Assembly: GCA_014218235.1 (NCBI GenBank)
Contig: CM024755.1
Span: 33,934,713-33,998,712, forward strand
From: Colocasia esculenta
Lineage: Eukaryota; Streptophyta; Magnoliopsida; Alismatales; Araceae
Length of the DNA stretch: 64,000 bases
Reading direction: 5' to 3'
Positions 23,542 through 34,986 of this stretch are shown piece after piece. A model generated the notes under the pieces. It worked only from the letters and a program-made list of their open reading frames with translations, was not told the origin of the DNA and made no database searches. A program made the position numbers and the translations under genes. How positions within the stretch are numbered: the stretch's first letter is position 1; each line of letters begins with the position of its first letter.

Positions 23542-24631
23542 GGAGAATTAATTATTGGACTCTGACAGGGAGTTGACTTTATCTTTTAGTCTCTGTCAAG
23601 TTTCCCAGCACCACATAGTCCCTACTTTTTGTGGGACTTATTTTTAGGTCCATTCTGTTAAACTTCTGTTATATCTATTTTTCTAAATGACAATTATACC
23701 CCTAATTCTCCTCATCAGTCAGTTGTTGGCTTTAATACCTTCGAAGGCCACTTGCCGACCATATTTAGCGTCTTTGGGAGGAGGATACCTTCTCCGGCAA
23801 CAGACGGCAACTCTGACATCCGTTGACAGAGAGGAGCGGCCAGTACCGGCACACTGAGGAACCGTAATCTAAGAGGAACTGCGCGACGATGATGCCTTTC
23901 CTAGCAAGCTACGGCGCCTCCAGCATCCATCATCGGAGCAGAGCGGGTATGGAGCTTGGGAACCCTAAACGAACTGTCACGGCGAAGCAGAGGAGGAACA
24001 ACAACAACATTTCATAGAGGCACACTCTTACACTTTCACTAGGGAGACAGGTCCCTGAGTGGGGCGGGGGGGGGGGGTTGTACTTTCTATCATTATTGTG
24101 TATGTGAATATTTGCTTACAAACATAAGATTTATAGTAGACTACATAGTTGCGCAATAACATTGCAAACTGTACTAACTATGTAAGTGTTACAGAAATAT
24201 AGTGGGATCTACAGAAGTATGTATATTTGTCTGCTCATGTATTACATCTACAAAAGTATATGTTTGCTCACTTACAATAAGATGTTGACAAGTAAGACAG
24301 TCTTACAAAAAGTGAGGAAATACTATAAGATAATACACAAACATCTTTAAATGTCTTTTTGTAGCATTGAGTTTCTACTGGTCCTCCTGTTATGACATTC
24401 TTGCTTGCATCTTGAGTAAATGTATATGTGTTCTGCTTCGCCTCTTGACAGTATTCGTTTTTTCTTTGACCATCCAAACAATCTCTTTGTAATTGAAGGC
24501 TTCACTTGAATATCGTTGATGTTCATACATGGCATATCATTGTTATTTATGGGGTTCACTGTTACTGCATAGGCCACCCTATAAGTCTCGATTGTATAGA
24601 ATGGAGACATATGATCATATAAAGGTGTATG

Positions 24632-27380
24632 TGTAAGACCTAAGAATTTTAGGCTATGTTGAATGTGTTTAGCAATATCTCATAATATTTTACCTATTTT
24701 AAAGATATTATGTGTAAGAAATAATAATAATAGCTATCACTTTAATGAATTGCAAGAATAAGCTTCTAATGGATTACTGTCTAAGGACAATTGATTACTG
24801 TTAAAATAATTGATTGTTGTTTAGCCCAATCAATTGCTGTTAAGACAATCAATTACTATTTAGCTCAATCGATTGTTGTTAAGACAATCGATTACTGTTA
24901 AGTCCAATCGATTGCTATTTAGCCCAATCGATTGTTGTTATGATCATATCGATTGCCGATATTCCTATCGATTGCTGTTATATTCCTATCGATTGTTGTT
25001 ATATTCATATCAATTGTCGATAATCCTATCGATTGCTGTTATATTTCTATCAATTGCTAATATTCCTATCGATTGCTGATATTCCTATCGATTATTATTA
25101 TGATCATATCGATTGTCGATATTCTTATCGATTGCTGATATTCCTATCGATTGCTGTTATATTCCTATCGACTGCTCATATTCATATCGATTGCTGTTAT
25201 ATTCTTATCGATTGGTGATATTCCTATCCGATTATTGTTTAGTTTCCATCGATTAGCCAGTTTATTATGACTCCATTAATGATTATGACTTCCTAATCCA
25301 ATAGTAACCACGATTTCTTTGTGGATTGAGTTGGATTTCCTTATGGATTAACTTGGGAAGTCCCAATGGATTTGGGATCTTGTTTCCCTTCTTGAACACA
25401 ACTCAAAGCTATATATGTATGGCTTGGTTTCGTATGGGGGAACACTTTTGGCCTGTGTTTTGGAGAGACTCTTGCGAGGGAGTTTGGGAGCTTATTCGTA
25501 GAAGCCTTCTCCAACCTAGACTAGTGTGTAGATGTACTTTTGGACCGGAGGCAGGCGTGTTCGTGTTGCCAACCATCCAGAAGGTGTGAAGGTCACATCA
25601 AGTTGGGGAGAACTGTCTCTTTGGCTTGGCCAAGGAGAGCTTCTTCAACCTAAAATGAACTTTAGGGTTTTCTTCAGGCAAGTAACTTAAGGGTTTTATC
25701 CATGTGCCTATCACTTAGGTTTTTTATGGTTTTTACCGAATTGTGCCTTGTATCCTGGACCCCCAAATTCCCTTATTTTCAGTCTGCACTTTCTACAGAC
25801 TGGAACTTGAAGGCAACATAGATTGTCGCCAAGTTCCTGGTTCGACAACAACATACATTGTTGCCAACCACCCTTGACGGTATTGTCTTTACCATTAAGT
25901 TCTTAGCTTTCAAAAAATCTATACAATAGTATGTGATGTGAGTTTTCGAGGATTTCTGACTGTGAGGTTAGATCTTTGGGTTTTTGTCATAGCTTGTACA
26001 TACTGTGGAGTAAATTATGAGATTTTGATATTTTTTTGAATATTTATGTAATTTACTAGGATTTCTGTTGTGATAAATATGTATGTATGTTAAGTTTAAT
26101 TTGAAAAAAAAATAGATATTTCATGAATATATGTCTCAGTATTTTTCCATGGATTTATTGTTCCTACGAACATGATTTCAGATAGTTAGATTCGTCAGTT
26201 CCTGTTAAGCCTAATTTTAGTAAAACAACATGTTAATTGATTGAAGTCTATTTTAATTTCTAAAATTGGTTATACTATTTCAAAAATTTTAGAAAATTAG
26301 ATAGAGGATATGTTCCATATCTATGACCTGTGGTAAAAAGTTGAGCACGTTCTGATATTTAGAGTTGTTGTTTCCAATTATGAGGTCATAATGACCATGT
26401 TAAGTAGATTAAGTAAAAATGATGATTTCTTAATGATTAGGCTCTGTTAAGTATGTTTTTAGCACTGAGAGACAATAAAGAATATTTTTGTAATCTGAGG
26501 TATGTGACATGTGTGTGTGATAGTGTCCTTCTTTATGGTGGTTTGGGCTATGTGTCACGACAATATGTGAAACAATGTGAAAGTAAGTGTGAATGTGCAA
26601 TGTGATCATGTGAAAGCGATGTGATAATGTGACCCAATGTGAAGGAATGTGAAACCATGTGAATGTGTTATGTTTATGCTAAACAAGAAGTAAAGAGTAA
26701 CTATTTGTGGTATAGTAATGCATGAGATAAGAAAGATAACATGTTAGTATCATGAGTAGGTATGTGTTCTATTTTGATTATGTGAATATGTAGAAACATG
26801 TCATGATAATTAGTTGTGTTAACCATTATGTGTTATAGGAAATTCACGTGTAGTTAGTATATTAAAGCATGTTTATATAGTACTTGCTAATTGCCATGAG
26901 AATTATGCATTAGTTACTTGATGTGTTGCATTTGTATAGAATGTATGTGGCTAATAGGTTGCTTGTTGAGTCTATTGCATAGACTCATTCTTGCTTAAAC
27001 ATACAGGTGAGACAGATATTCCGGAGCTCGAGGAGAAGGTAGCGAGGAGCGACTCCGAGCGTGAGGAGTAGTTGCGACTTAGAGAGCTATCGCTATAGCT
27101 TGTACTTGTCTTTTTATTTAGTACGCGAGACCTTGATGGATTATGGACTTGGTTATCATGGACGTTGTTATACTTACTTTGCTACTATATAGATTGTGAG
27201 ATGTGTGTGGTGATGATGTAATAAGAATTTTATTTACTTTTGTTATACTTTCCCTTGTTATTTGTTATTTGTGTACATCTCTACCTATTTTGAAGTGTTG
27301 AGTACATGTCTCACTGTGACAGCACACTTTATATTGACGTGAATTGGTATAATCGTACTGATATAAAGAGGGTCGTTACA
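24632..27380 (+). mobile_element. Probable Gypsy solo LTR inserted in the MULE transposase
   Basis: The block starts TGTAAGACC and ends GGGTCGTTACA, so it has TGTAA/TTACA inverted ends, and it cuts the transposase remnant cleanly. GCTATATATGTATGG near 25389 fits a TATA box in plus orientation. TGTAA...GACC ends are common in Del/Tekay-type chromovirus LTRs. At 2749 bp it would be a long LTR. A GTATG flank on the left does not match ATATA on the right, so the target duplication is decayed or the borders are slightly off. It contains the ATCGATT array. Confidence 0.5.
24785..25255. repeat. ATCGATT minisatellite, ~20-bp units
   Basis: The word ATCGATT recurs 16 times by my count, spaced mostly 19-24 bases and joined by GCTGATATTCCT, GTTGTTATATTC or GCTGTTAAGACA linkers. 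The left third uses AAGACA/AGCCCA linkers and the right two thirds use TATTCC linkers, so at least two amplification steps took place. Confidence 0.85.
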
Positions 27381-27754
27381 ATATAACTACAAGCTATAGC
27401 TGCACATGCATATTGACTTGGGATATTGAGAAGTTGCCACTTGTGGCAAGAACATGTCCATTCTAAGATGTTGACAACATATATTTTGTTACCATTCAAC
27501 ACCTCAAAGAGTCAGCCATCAGAAGGAATTACAAAGTATTGTCGTACGCTAAATATGATCTTGGACAAGACTTTCTCACTAGTAGGACATAGAGTGGTCT
27601 CCCAATTTATAGATTTTGTTCTTCTCCTCCCTCCCATTTCCATTATGTGACGACGTATAGTCTCAACCATTTGAAGAATGGGAAGGCCACATGCCAGTTT
27701 GATCCAAGCATTAAGAGACTGCTAGATTGGAGTACATTTGTCCATACCTATAAA

Positions 27755-29515
27755 AAGCATAAAAAAGTAAGTACTCACATACTTGCAGAGTTACACATGT
27801 AACTCTGTAAGTACTTTGTCACTAGTTACAGAGTTATAGAAAAAAGTGCTTAGAGACTAACAGTGCAAAAAAGTAAGTACTTACATACTTACAGAGTTAC
27901 ACTTGTAACTGTGTAAGTGCTAGTTATAAAGTGTTACAGAAAGAAGTACTCATAGACTTACATAGAAAAAATGTAAGTACTTACATATTTACATAGTTAC
28001 ACATATAACTCTATAACTACTTTGTAACTGGTTTCAAAATTACAGAAGGAAGTGCTTAGAGACTTACAACATAAAAAATTAAGTACTTACATGCTTATAG
28101 AGTTACACAAGTAACTGGTTTTAGAATTACAGAAAGAAGTTCTTAGAGACTTACACAGTAAAAGAGTAAGTACAAAGTACTTACAGAGTTACACATGTAA
28201 CTCTGAAGGTACTTTGCAACTAGTTACATAGTTATAGAAAGAAGTACTTACAGATTTACGGTGTAAAAAAGTAAGTACTTACAGATTTACGGTGTAAAAA
28301 AGTAAGTACTTACATAGTTACAGAGTTACACATGAAATTTTGTAAGTACTTTGTAACTAGTTACAGAGTTACAAAAAAAAGCACTTAGAGACTTACACAG
28401 TAAAAAAGATATTACTTACATACTTTTTTTTATAGGTAAGTTGGTTAGGGAAGGGGAATTATGAGGAGAGGGTGCGGGATCGATCCCGCACCCTCCCATC
28501 TCCCCCCCTCTATTTGGCGGGGGGAGACCATTGCGCCATGCGCGTCTCTCAAGTACTAACATACTTATAGAGTTCTGTAAGTACTTCGTAACTTGTTACA
28601 TACTTACAACGAGAAGTGCTTAGAGACTTACATCATAAAAAAAAAGTACTTACATACTTGCAGAGTTACACATGTAACTCTATAAGTACTTTGTCACCAG
28701 TTACAGAGTTACAAAAACAAGTGCTTAGAGCCTTACAACGTAAAAAAATAAGTACTCACATACTTACAGAGTTACACATGTAACTCTGTAAGTACTTTAT
28801 AATTAGTTACAAAGTTACAAAAAGAAGTGCTTAGAGACTTACAGCGTAAAAAAGTAAGTACTTGCATATTTATAGAGTTATACATATAACTCTATAACTA
28901 CTTAGTAACTGGTTTCAAAGTTATAGAAGGAAGTACTTAGAGACTTATAGTGTAAAAAGTAAGTACTTACATACTTATAGAGTTACACATGAAACTCTAA
29001 GTACTTTATAACTAGTTATAGTGTTACAGAAAGAAGTACTTAGAGACTTGCACAGTAAAAAAGTAAGTACTTACATATTTACAGAGTTACTCATGTAACT
29101 CTATAAGTACTTCATAACTTGTTACAGAGTTATAGAAAGAGGTGTGTAGAGACTTACACAATAAAAAAGTAAGTACTTACATACTTGCAATGTTACACAT
29201 GTAACTTTGTAAGTACTTGAACTACTAACAGAGTTATAGAAAGAAGTACTTACACACTTATGATGTAAAAAAGTAAGTACTTACATACTTATAGAATTAT
29301 ATATGTAAGTTTGTAAGTATTTTCTAACTAGTTATAGAGTTACAGAAATGAGTACTTACAGACTTACGTAGTAAAAAAGTAAGTATATACATACTTACAG
29401 AGTTACACATCTAACTATGTAAGTGCTTCGTAACTTGTTACAAGGTTACAGAAAAAAAGTGCTTAGAGACTTACAGCGTAAAAAAGTAAGTACTTACATA
29501 GTTACACATGTAACT
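27755..29515. repeat. ~105-bp palindrome-rich satellite array
   Basis: About 15-16 diverged copies of a 98-107 bp unit built from GTAAGTACTTACATACTTAC, AGAGTTACACATGTAACTCT, AACTAGTTACAGAGTTAC and AGAAGTGCTTAGAGACTTAC. Most parts are their own reverse complement, so units can pair within and between strands. The array is interrupted at 28424-28550 by a SINE-like insertion. The same words make up the interior of the 42.4-45.0 kb elements, so both arrays share an origin. Confidence 0.88.
28424..28550 (-). mobile_element. tRNA-derived SINE-like insertion
   Basis: Read on the minus strand: an A box TGGCGCAATGG (28538-28528) fits TRGYNNARNNG exactly. About 40 bases on lies a B-box-like GGATCGATCC inside the 24-bp perfect palindrome at 28470-28493. 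The unit ends in TATAAAAAAAA. Its GC-rich sequence is foreign to the AT-rich satellite around it, and satellite words on both sides resume. This is the layout of a short SINE with an A-rich tail. Confidence 0.65.
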
Positions 29516-30278
29516 TTATCTAGGAAAGAGGGTGTTTTCCCAATGTTCAACGTCGTTTATGAGGATACAGTCTTTTTCTACAGGAAAATCTAGAACTTAG
29601 TGTAATACGTAAGTCAGTAAATGTACATCTTTCAAAGTAAACTAGTAAATAAGTAAGTATGTAATTAAAATGTTCTTTTATAGTCAACTATAACTCTATA
29701 AGCAAAATACTGGTGGTTAGTAGAAACATCAGTAACTCTTGTACGTGTACATAGGTATGCGTTCAAGATAGAAAAATGTAAAGTTGAAGAAATCACAACA
29801 AATGTCAAACAATAGTGGCGACAAAAGCCTCTGGCGATTGTCGAACCTGGATCTATAGAGGAAAAAGTGGGTAGGTGGGACCAATGTCCACCGGAAGGCC
29901 ATGGACCAACCTACCTCCACCAATATGGAACGAAATCACAACGAACTTAAGAAAGTTCACCTGAAGCCAGCATTCTTCAAAACGAAAGCCCTTTGCCAGC
30001 CGCGTTTAGCATTAGGGGATATTGGTCCTCTTCACAGCAGCGCGACGAGAAGCCCTTCGCCATCCGTGTGTCCTTGGAATGGCATTAAAGCCAGCAACTG
30101 ACGAGTGAACAGGACTGGGGGTAGAATTACTATTTAGAAAAATGGACATAATAGGAATTAATGGGAGGGACCTAAAAATAAATCTCGCAAAAAGCAAGGA
30201 CCATGAGGTGTTGGGAAACCTAATAGGGACTATAAAATAAGGGCAGCTCCCTATCGGTGTCCAATAGTTAATTCTCCC

Positions 30279-31963
30279 TATTTTTTTTTACTGCAAGCCA
30301 CATCCGTAAAACCCTATTCCCATAAAATTTGATGGGCGATGTGATTTTAAGATTAAAAAATCAAGAGATGAAAATCTCAGCCCTCTAGTCCAAACTATAA
30401 GGCCCAACTATTTAATGTCACTCAATAAGTGACAGCCCAATTATTAAACCATAACTCATCTAATGAGAGTCCAGATGGTAAGTATGGCTCAAGAAGTGCA
30501 ATCGAGCCCTATATTACCATCCATATGAAAGGACCCCCTAATTCGACATGAAATCTTAGGGGATAATTGAGGCAAGCGAATAACTCCCAAAGTAATATCT
30601 TTGGAATGTGCTAAAGTAGAAAGTAAACTCGACTCATGGCTATTCTACTAGATCGGTTAGATCATAACCTGAAGATCCAACCATCCTTGAGCTAGTCACT
30701 ATCTCAGAGACTTTTAGCCTAAGAGATCTTTAGCTCACCAAGAGAGATCAACCTAGCAAGTTCTTAGGTCGACCTGAAGGAGAATAGAGCAGCCAAAGTT
30801 CCTACTCGATATTAAAGTTGGTAGTTCCTATTAAATTGACGGTTCTTAGGAAAGACGTGGGAATATCAAGATAGAGATGAAGGTTCGCATATGATTATCT
30901 ACAATAGTGACCCATAAAATCTCATCATGGGCCACAAAGTCTTAGATGGTCACCCTTCCGAGACTTATGCCCACAATCTGACCTTATTGGCCACCTGATC
31001 TTGTGGAATCTTTTAGAAAACCTAACATCTTTACAATCTCAAGATATTCCTTCGGTAAAGATAACATACTTCTTATACTCAAATTGGTGAAGAACGATCA
31101 TAAATCCTCTCATCTTTTTATTTTGAACTCCTACTACTTTATGATTTGGGCACCAGAGAGTTTTTTTTTATGGGACCTCTATCTCAAAACCTCTGATTTT
31201 TTGTTATTTCTTTACAGATCCTTCTTGGGTGAGCGAAGAGCACCCTCTATGTCCTAAATTTCAAGATCATTCGATGATTTTCAACCCAATTTTAGATGGA
31301 CTCTCTTCAAAATTCTAAAAGAGATATTATTAGAACGTCCACATAATTATAGCTTCTTTCCACATCACTCAAAAGCTCTGAGGGTCCCCTGTGGTGACAG
31401 AAGGCACCCACTCTCACTCTAGACTTTTCTAGAGTGAGACGCTCCGAGGATTTCACCTCTGCCTCCGCCATGCCATCCCTATTCAGCCATCGTCGTTGTG
31501 TCTTCTCGCTGGGGACGGGGTAGTTGAGCCCCCTCCCCTCTGCCTCATCCACCTCAGTGTTGTCATCTGCAAGTTGTGCTCCCCCTCTAGTGACGATTGT
31601 TTTGGTTCTCCTACCCCGGTAGGAGGGTTTTGTTCCCTCCGAGAAGAAGTTGCACTTCTCGGTGGGGGTTTTGTCTCCGACACTGATGATCGCTTCATCG
31701 ACTGTCCGGAGGACCGGTTGCAGCATAGCTAAGTCCGTTTGTGCCCTTTCTTGTTTTGTTCATGTCTCCCTTGTTCTTTGCTCTCTGCTTGACTTGGCGA
31801 GGAGCGGTGCGGTGGACGTTCGTGTACCATCCCAGCTTGATCATCTAGGCATTTCTGATTTACGGTTTCAAGCTTAATCTTGCTTACTTTGGTTCGTTGG
31901 AGAGCGGAGACTACCCTCTATTCCGTCGAGCTCATCCCCGACACAAGTGGAGGTCGAGGGCGC
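30279..31963. other. Unassigned spacer before the large LTR element
   Basis: I find no gene with recognisable motifs. Short open frames on both strands at 31.3-31.9 kb lie in a GC-richer stretch but resemble nothing I know. This DNA and 42174-42447 were contiguous before the LTR element landed. Confidence 0.4.
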
Positions 31964-33592
31964 TGTAGGTCACGTTTCTTGCTCCCTTTTCCGAAGGGGG
32001 ACGAAGAACGGTAGGCCCACAAAGAGGGGGTGGTGAAAAATAAAATAAAAGTAAAAGTGTGTGGATATGGAGATAAAAGTGGGGTGGAAAAGATGGAAAA
32101 TAAAAAGATCGTGATCGTCAGGCACGCGAGGGCGCCGAATGGAAATGCACGGCGAGGGGTGCGAGATGGAAGAATGATCGCAAAGAATACCTTTTTAACG
32201 GGGAGATTGCGCGGGGGATGATGTGGGTCCTTTTTTCCTCTACGAACATGGCCGGCCGCGGTAGAGGGCATTTCCTCATTTGATTACCCTGAGAAAAAGG
32301 ACAAAGAAGAGAAGGGCGGATTAGCCGGATGTAGTATACAAATTCTCGAAATGAATAAAATGAATGTGAATAGAGGGAGAAGGACACACCTTGTGGTGGT
32401 CTTTAAACCCCTAAAATGCAGGTGTGTGTGTGTATGCATGCATGTGGGCATAAAAAGAAAAAGGGGGGCACGTGGGGCCCGGAGGAGATGAAAATGTAAA
32501 GGGCCACGTGGGGTCCGGAGGAAGTGGGAATGCAAATAAAAGGGAGAAAGAAAGGAGAGGGGGTGCTTCCCAAAGTGACGTGTGGCGCGTTGGCGTTGCC
32601 GGTTAGATGGACGGAGAGGAGGAAGAACGTCGTTCCGCCCCACTCCGATACGCATGGAATGGTAGATGGATTGACGAGGAAAAGCTCCTTGGGCCAGAGG
32701 TTGAGGTGAGAATCTGACAGGGCTTCGCCGCTTCGTGGAACCCCCTTCTTACAAATGACCCTCGGGGGTCAATTTATAGAGGTAAAAACTTGAATCGCAT
32801 CGGGTACAGCCACCGCGACAATAAACTGAATCGTGTCTGGGTGGCAGGTCGCGACTTGAATCGCGTCGGGTAAGGGCGCCGTGACATGGATTGAATCGCG
32901 TCTGGAGGGCAGGCTGCGATTAGGAAGGTCAATTCTATGAGACAAGCGCATGATTACCGTCATGTCTTTGAAACGCGTCCTGTCAGGGCGCCGCGATATG
33001 AATCGCGTCCGCCATGGCTGCCGCGACTTGAAACGCGGTGGCCATGGCCGACGCGATTACCTTAAGGGCAATTTCCGAGGCAATCGACTCATAAATGCGA
33101 TGTCTGCTAATGTGAAATTATGATTTGACCTTTTAAATCGCGTCTACTGCCAGGAACGAGATTACAGGACTTTCTCATGATTGCGGGCCTACGTGCGATG
33201 ACTTTCGAGCATACCCTTTTGACTTTTGAATCGCAGCGGTCAGGCCGGACGCGTTAATGAGATCACGTCCCGCATGGCCGTCGCATTAAGATTGTGCCCC
33301 TAGAGGCCGTCGCGATAAGGTTGCGCCTGTTATAGCCGTCGCGATAAGGTCCTGAATCGCGTCCACCATCCCGGACGCCTTTCATAATGCGGTTGCCATA
33401 CCCGTCGTGACAAGGAATTCAAGTTTTATAATGCCCGAGGGGTTCCGGAAATAAAGGGAAAGCACCGGGGAAGAACAGGGGTGATTCAGAATGATGGGGA
33501 AAATACTCTTGCAAGGCAATATGAAGGTCATTTGTGGCATTATGGCACAACAAGAAATTTGCCCGAGGTAGAGCCGAATTCGCGTGTCTACA
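31964..33592 (-). repeat. 3' LTR of the LARD-like element
   Basis: Same length as the right copy (1629 bp), with scattered differences, many of them C/T or G/A at CG or CNG sites (for example GAATCGCATCGGG here against GAATCGCGTCGGG there). This is the pattern left by decay of methylated cytosine. The segment 32790-33420 is a diverged string of GAATCGCGTC / GCCGCGAC words. Confidence 0.92.
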
Positions 33593-33898
33593 GCTGCCAC
33601 GCCTTGGCGTCTGCTTTGTAGGGGAGCGAAGAGAAGAGACACGAAGTGGAGTGCAATGGAGTGAAGTGGAGTGTAATTGAATGAAAGTAATAAAGCGTAG
33701 CGAAGTGAAGCGCAGCGGGAGCGGACTAAAAAGTAGACGCCAAGGTGAAAAATAGACACGTGTGAGCAATGGGTGACTGCCACCTAATGAGAGTCTTTCA
33801 CTAACAACCTAGGAAGTCACCACCGGGAAGAAGACCTAAAGAAAACAAATGCTTGGACAGAGGAAAAGGATTAGAAAGGTATAAAAGGAAAGAAAAGA

Positions 33899-34106
33899 CC
33901 AACTTCCAGCGTCGGGGAAGTACCTAAGGACACAATCTGTTAGGTTGCACCATTGGGGGCGTCTGCCACTGCCTCAGGTGGATCTTGGGAGAGAAGGAGA
34001 GATCAACTTCCAGCGTCGGGGAAGTACCTAAGGACACAATCCGTTAGGTTTCATCATTGGGGGCGTCTGCCACTGCCTTAGGTGGATCTCTGGGAGCAAC
34101 AAACAA
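33899..34106. repeat. 104-bp tandem duplication in the LARD interior
   Basis: CAACTTCCAGCGTCGGGGAA through GTCTGCCACTGCCT and GGTGGATCT occurs twice, starting at 33900 and 34004, with a few mismatches. It lies close to the 3' LTR. No coding potential is evident. Confidence 0.85.
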
Positions 34107-34597
34107 AAAGTAAAAGAGATAAGTCCAAACAAAGGTTCTGAAGGAAATTAGCCCGGAGGCAACAACAAAGGGAGTTGGGTATTCGACCCGGAATGGAATA
34201 TTTCAAGAGTGCTTTGGAGTTTGGGGTGCGGATGGCCCTCAAATTGGCATGGAAGAGTGGTTTTCCACTGAAATTTCAAGATGCATGTATGCTGGGCTAA
34301 ATAAGATTAAAAGAGGAGTAGAAAATAACCAAGGATAATATTGTTACGCCGGTGAGTCAGGACCGGGGTTCATGCATGGGTCCATCGTCCTCACTTGCCA
34401 AGCATAACGGCCTATCCGTGCGGCTAAGGATCCTCTGGAATAATCATTGTTTTTGATAGAGGGGAACTCAGATTCCTCAGAGCCACAAGATTCTTGGTAT
34501 GCACTAAAGGTATACATATAGATAACTTGATGGTGGGGGCAGCAGCTACAGATTGATGTAGCGCCAGATGAGGTAACTCAAATCCTACGCTCAAAAC

Positions 34598-34986
34598 TAG
34601 GGTTGTTCACGGTTCGGTTCGGTTCGGTTTAGACCTCTTTTTAGAGGAAACTGAACCGAACCGAAATTTGGTTCAAACCGAACAGAACCGAACTGGTTCG
34701 GTTCGGTTTGAACCGAAAAAAAAAAAAACCTAAACTAAACGCGCGGGGTGGTCCTAGGTTTTGAACCCAGGCCGCCCCCAAAGGAAGAAGCGCGCCTAGC
34801 CACTGGGCTAGACGCGCTTTTATGTTATATTTATTATTAAAATATATTTATTATATATTTTCGGTTCATTCGGTTTCACTGTGCAAAACCGAACTGAACC
34901 GTGACACTTCTCAAATCGAACCGAACCGAACCGAATTGGCCGGTCGGTTCAGTTTTTCGGTTTGAACCGAATTATGAACAGCCCTA
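34598..34986. mobile_element. hAT-type MITE with exact 8-bp target duplication
   Basis: The ends TAGGGTTGTTCA and TGAACAGCCCTA are inverted repeats. Inside both ends are runs of GGTTCGGTT or its complement AACCGAACC. The flanks CTCAAAAC (34590-34597) and CTCAAAAC (34987-34994) are identical, which marks a hAT-type insertion. The 389-bp unit has no transposase. It entered the LARD-like element after that element existed. A tRNA-like segment lies at its centre. Confidence 0.9.
34757..34810 (-). promoter_or_regulatory. tRNA-like pol III internal promoter fossil inside the MITE
   Basis: On the minus strand TAGCCCAGTGG (34810-34800) matches the A box TRGYNNARNNG at every position, and GGTTCAAAACC (34767-34757) matches the B box GGTTCRANNCC at every position, with 32 bases between. 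A T-arm-like CTGGG/CCTAG stem surrounds the B box. No clean acceptor stem or anticodon arm is present, so it is not a tRNA gene but looks like a tRNA-derived head carried by the MITE. Confidence 0.6.

Larger units (their letters stand above)
24347..27725 (-). pseudogene. MULE transposase remnant, C-terminal part, split by an LTR
   Basis: Two minus-strand blocks. Block 27725-27381 reads LNAWIKLACGLPILQMVETI, then LCPTSEKVL, then CSCHKWQLLNIP and ACAAI, which is the end of a Mutator-type transposase with its SWIM zinc-binding motif. Block 24631-24347 continues with YTIETYRVAYAVTVNPI, KKKRILSRGE and a worn zinc knuckle (RCKQECHNRRT). They are separated only by the LTR-like insertion at 24632-27380. 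An in-frame TGA follows VIPSDG in the first block, the SWIM motif lacks the usual CKH, and the knuckle has lost two cysteines. The N-terminal and DDE catalytic parts are absent. It is dead. Confidence 0.75.
23542..30278 (-). mobile_element. Defective Mutator-like element (MULE), ~6.7 kb with long TIRs
   Basis: The left end starts GGAGAATTAATTATTGG. The right end, read in reverse, starts GGAGAATTAACTATTGG. The two stay alignable for about 215 bases (23542-23755 and 30066-30278), sharing for example TTTCCCA(A/G)CACC and TTATTTTTAGGTCC. Long inverted repeats plus a transposase remnant with a SWIM-type motif (24347-27725, minus) identify a Mutator-like transposon. The interior has been rebuilt: a probable Gypsy LTR at 24632-27380 splits the transposase, and a ~105-bp satellite at 27755-29515 stands where the transposase N-terminus should be. 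I could not find a 9-bp target duplication. Confidence 0.72.

Noticed and set aside
34757..34810. Possible functional tRNA gene on the minus strand
   Set aside because: A and B boxes and a T-arm-like stem are present, but I cannot build a proper acceptor stem or anticodon arm, and the segment is enclosed in a MITE.
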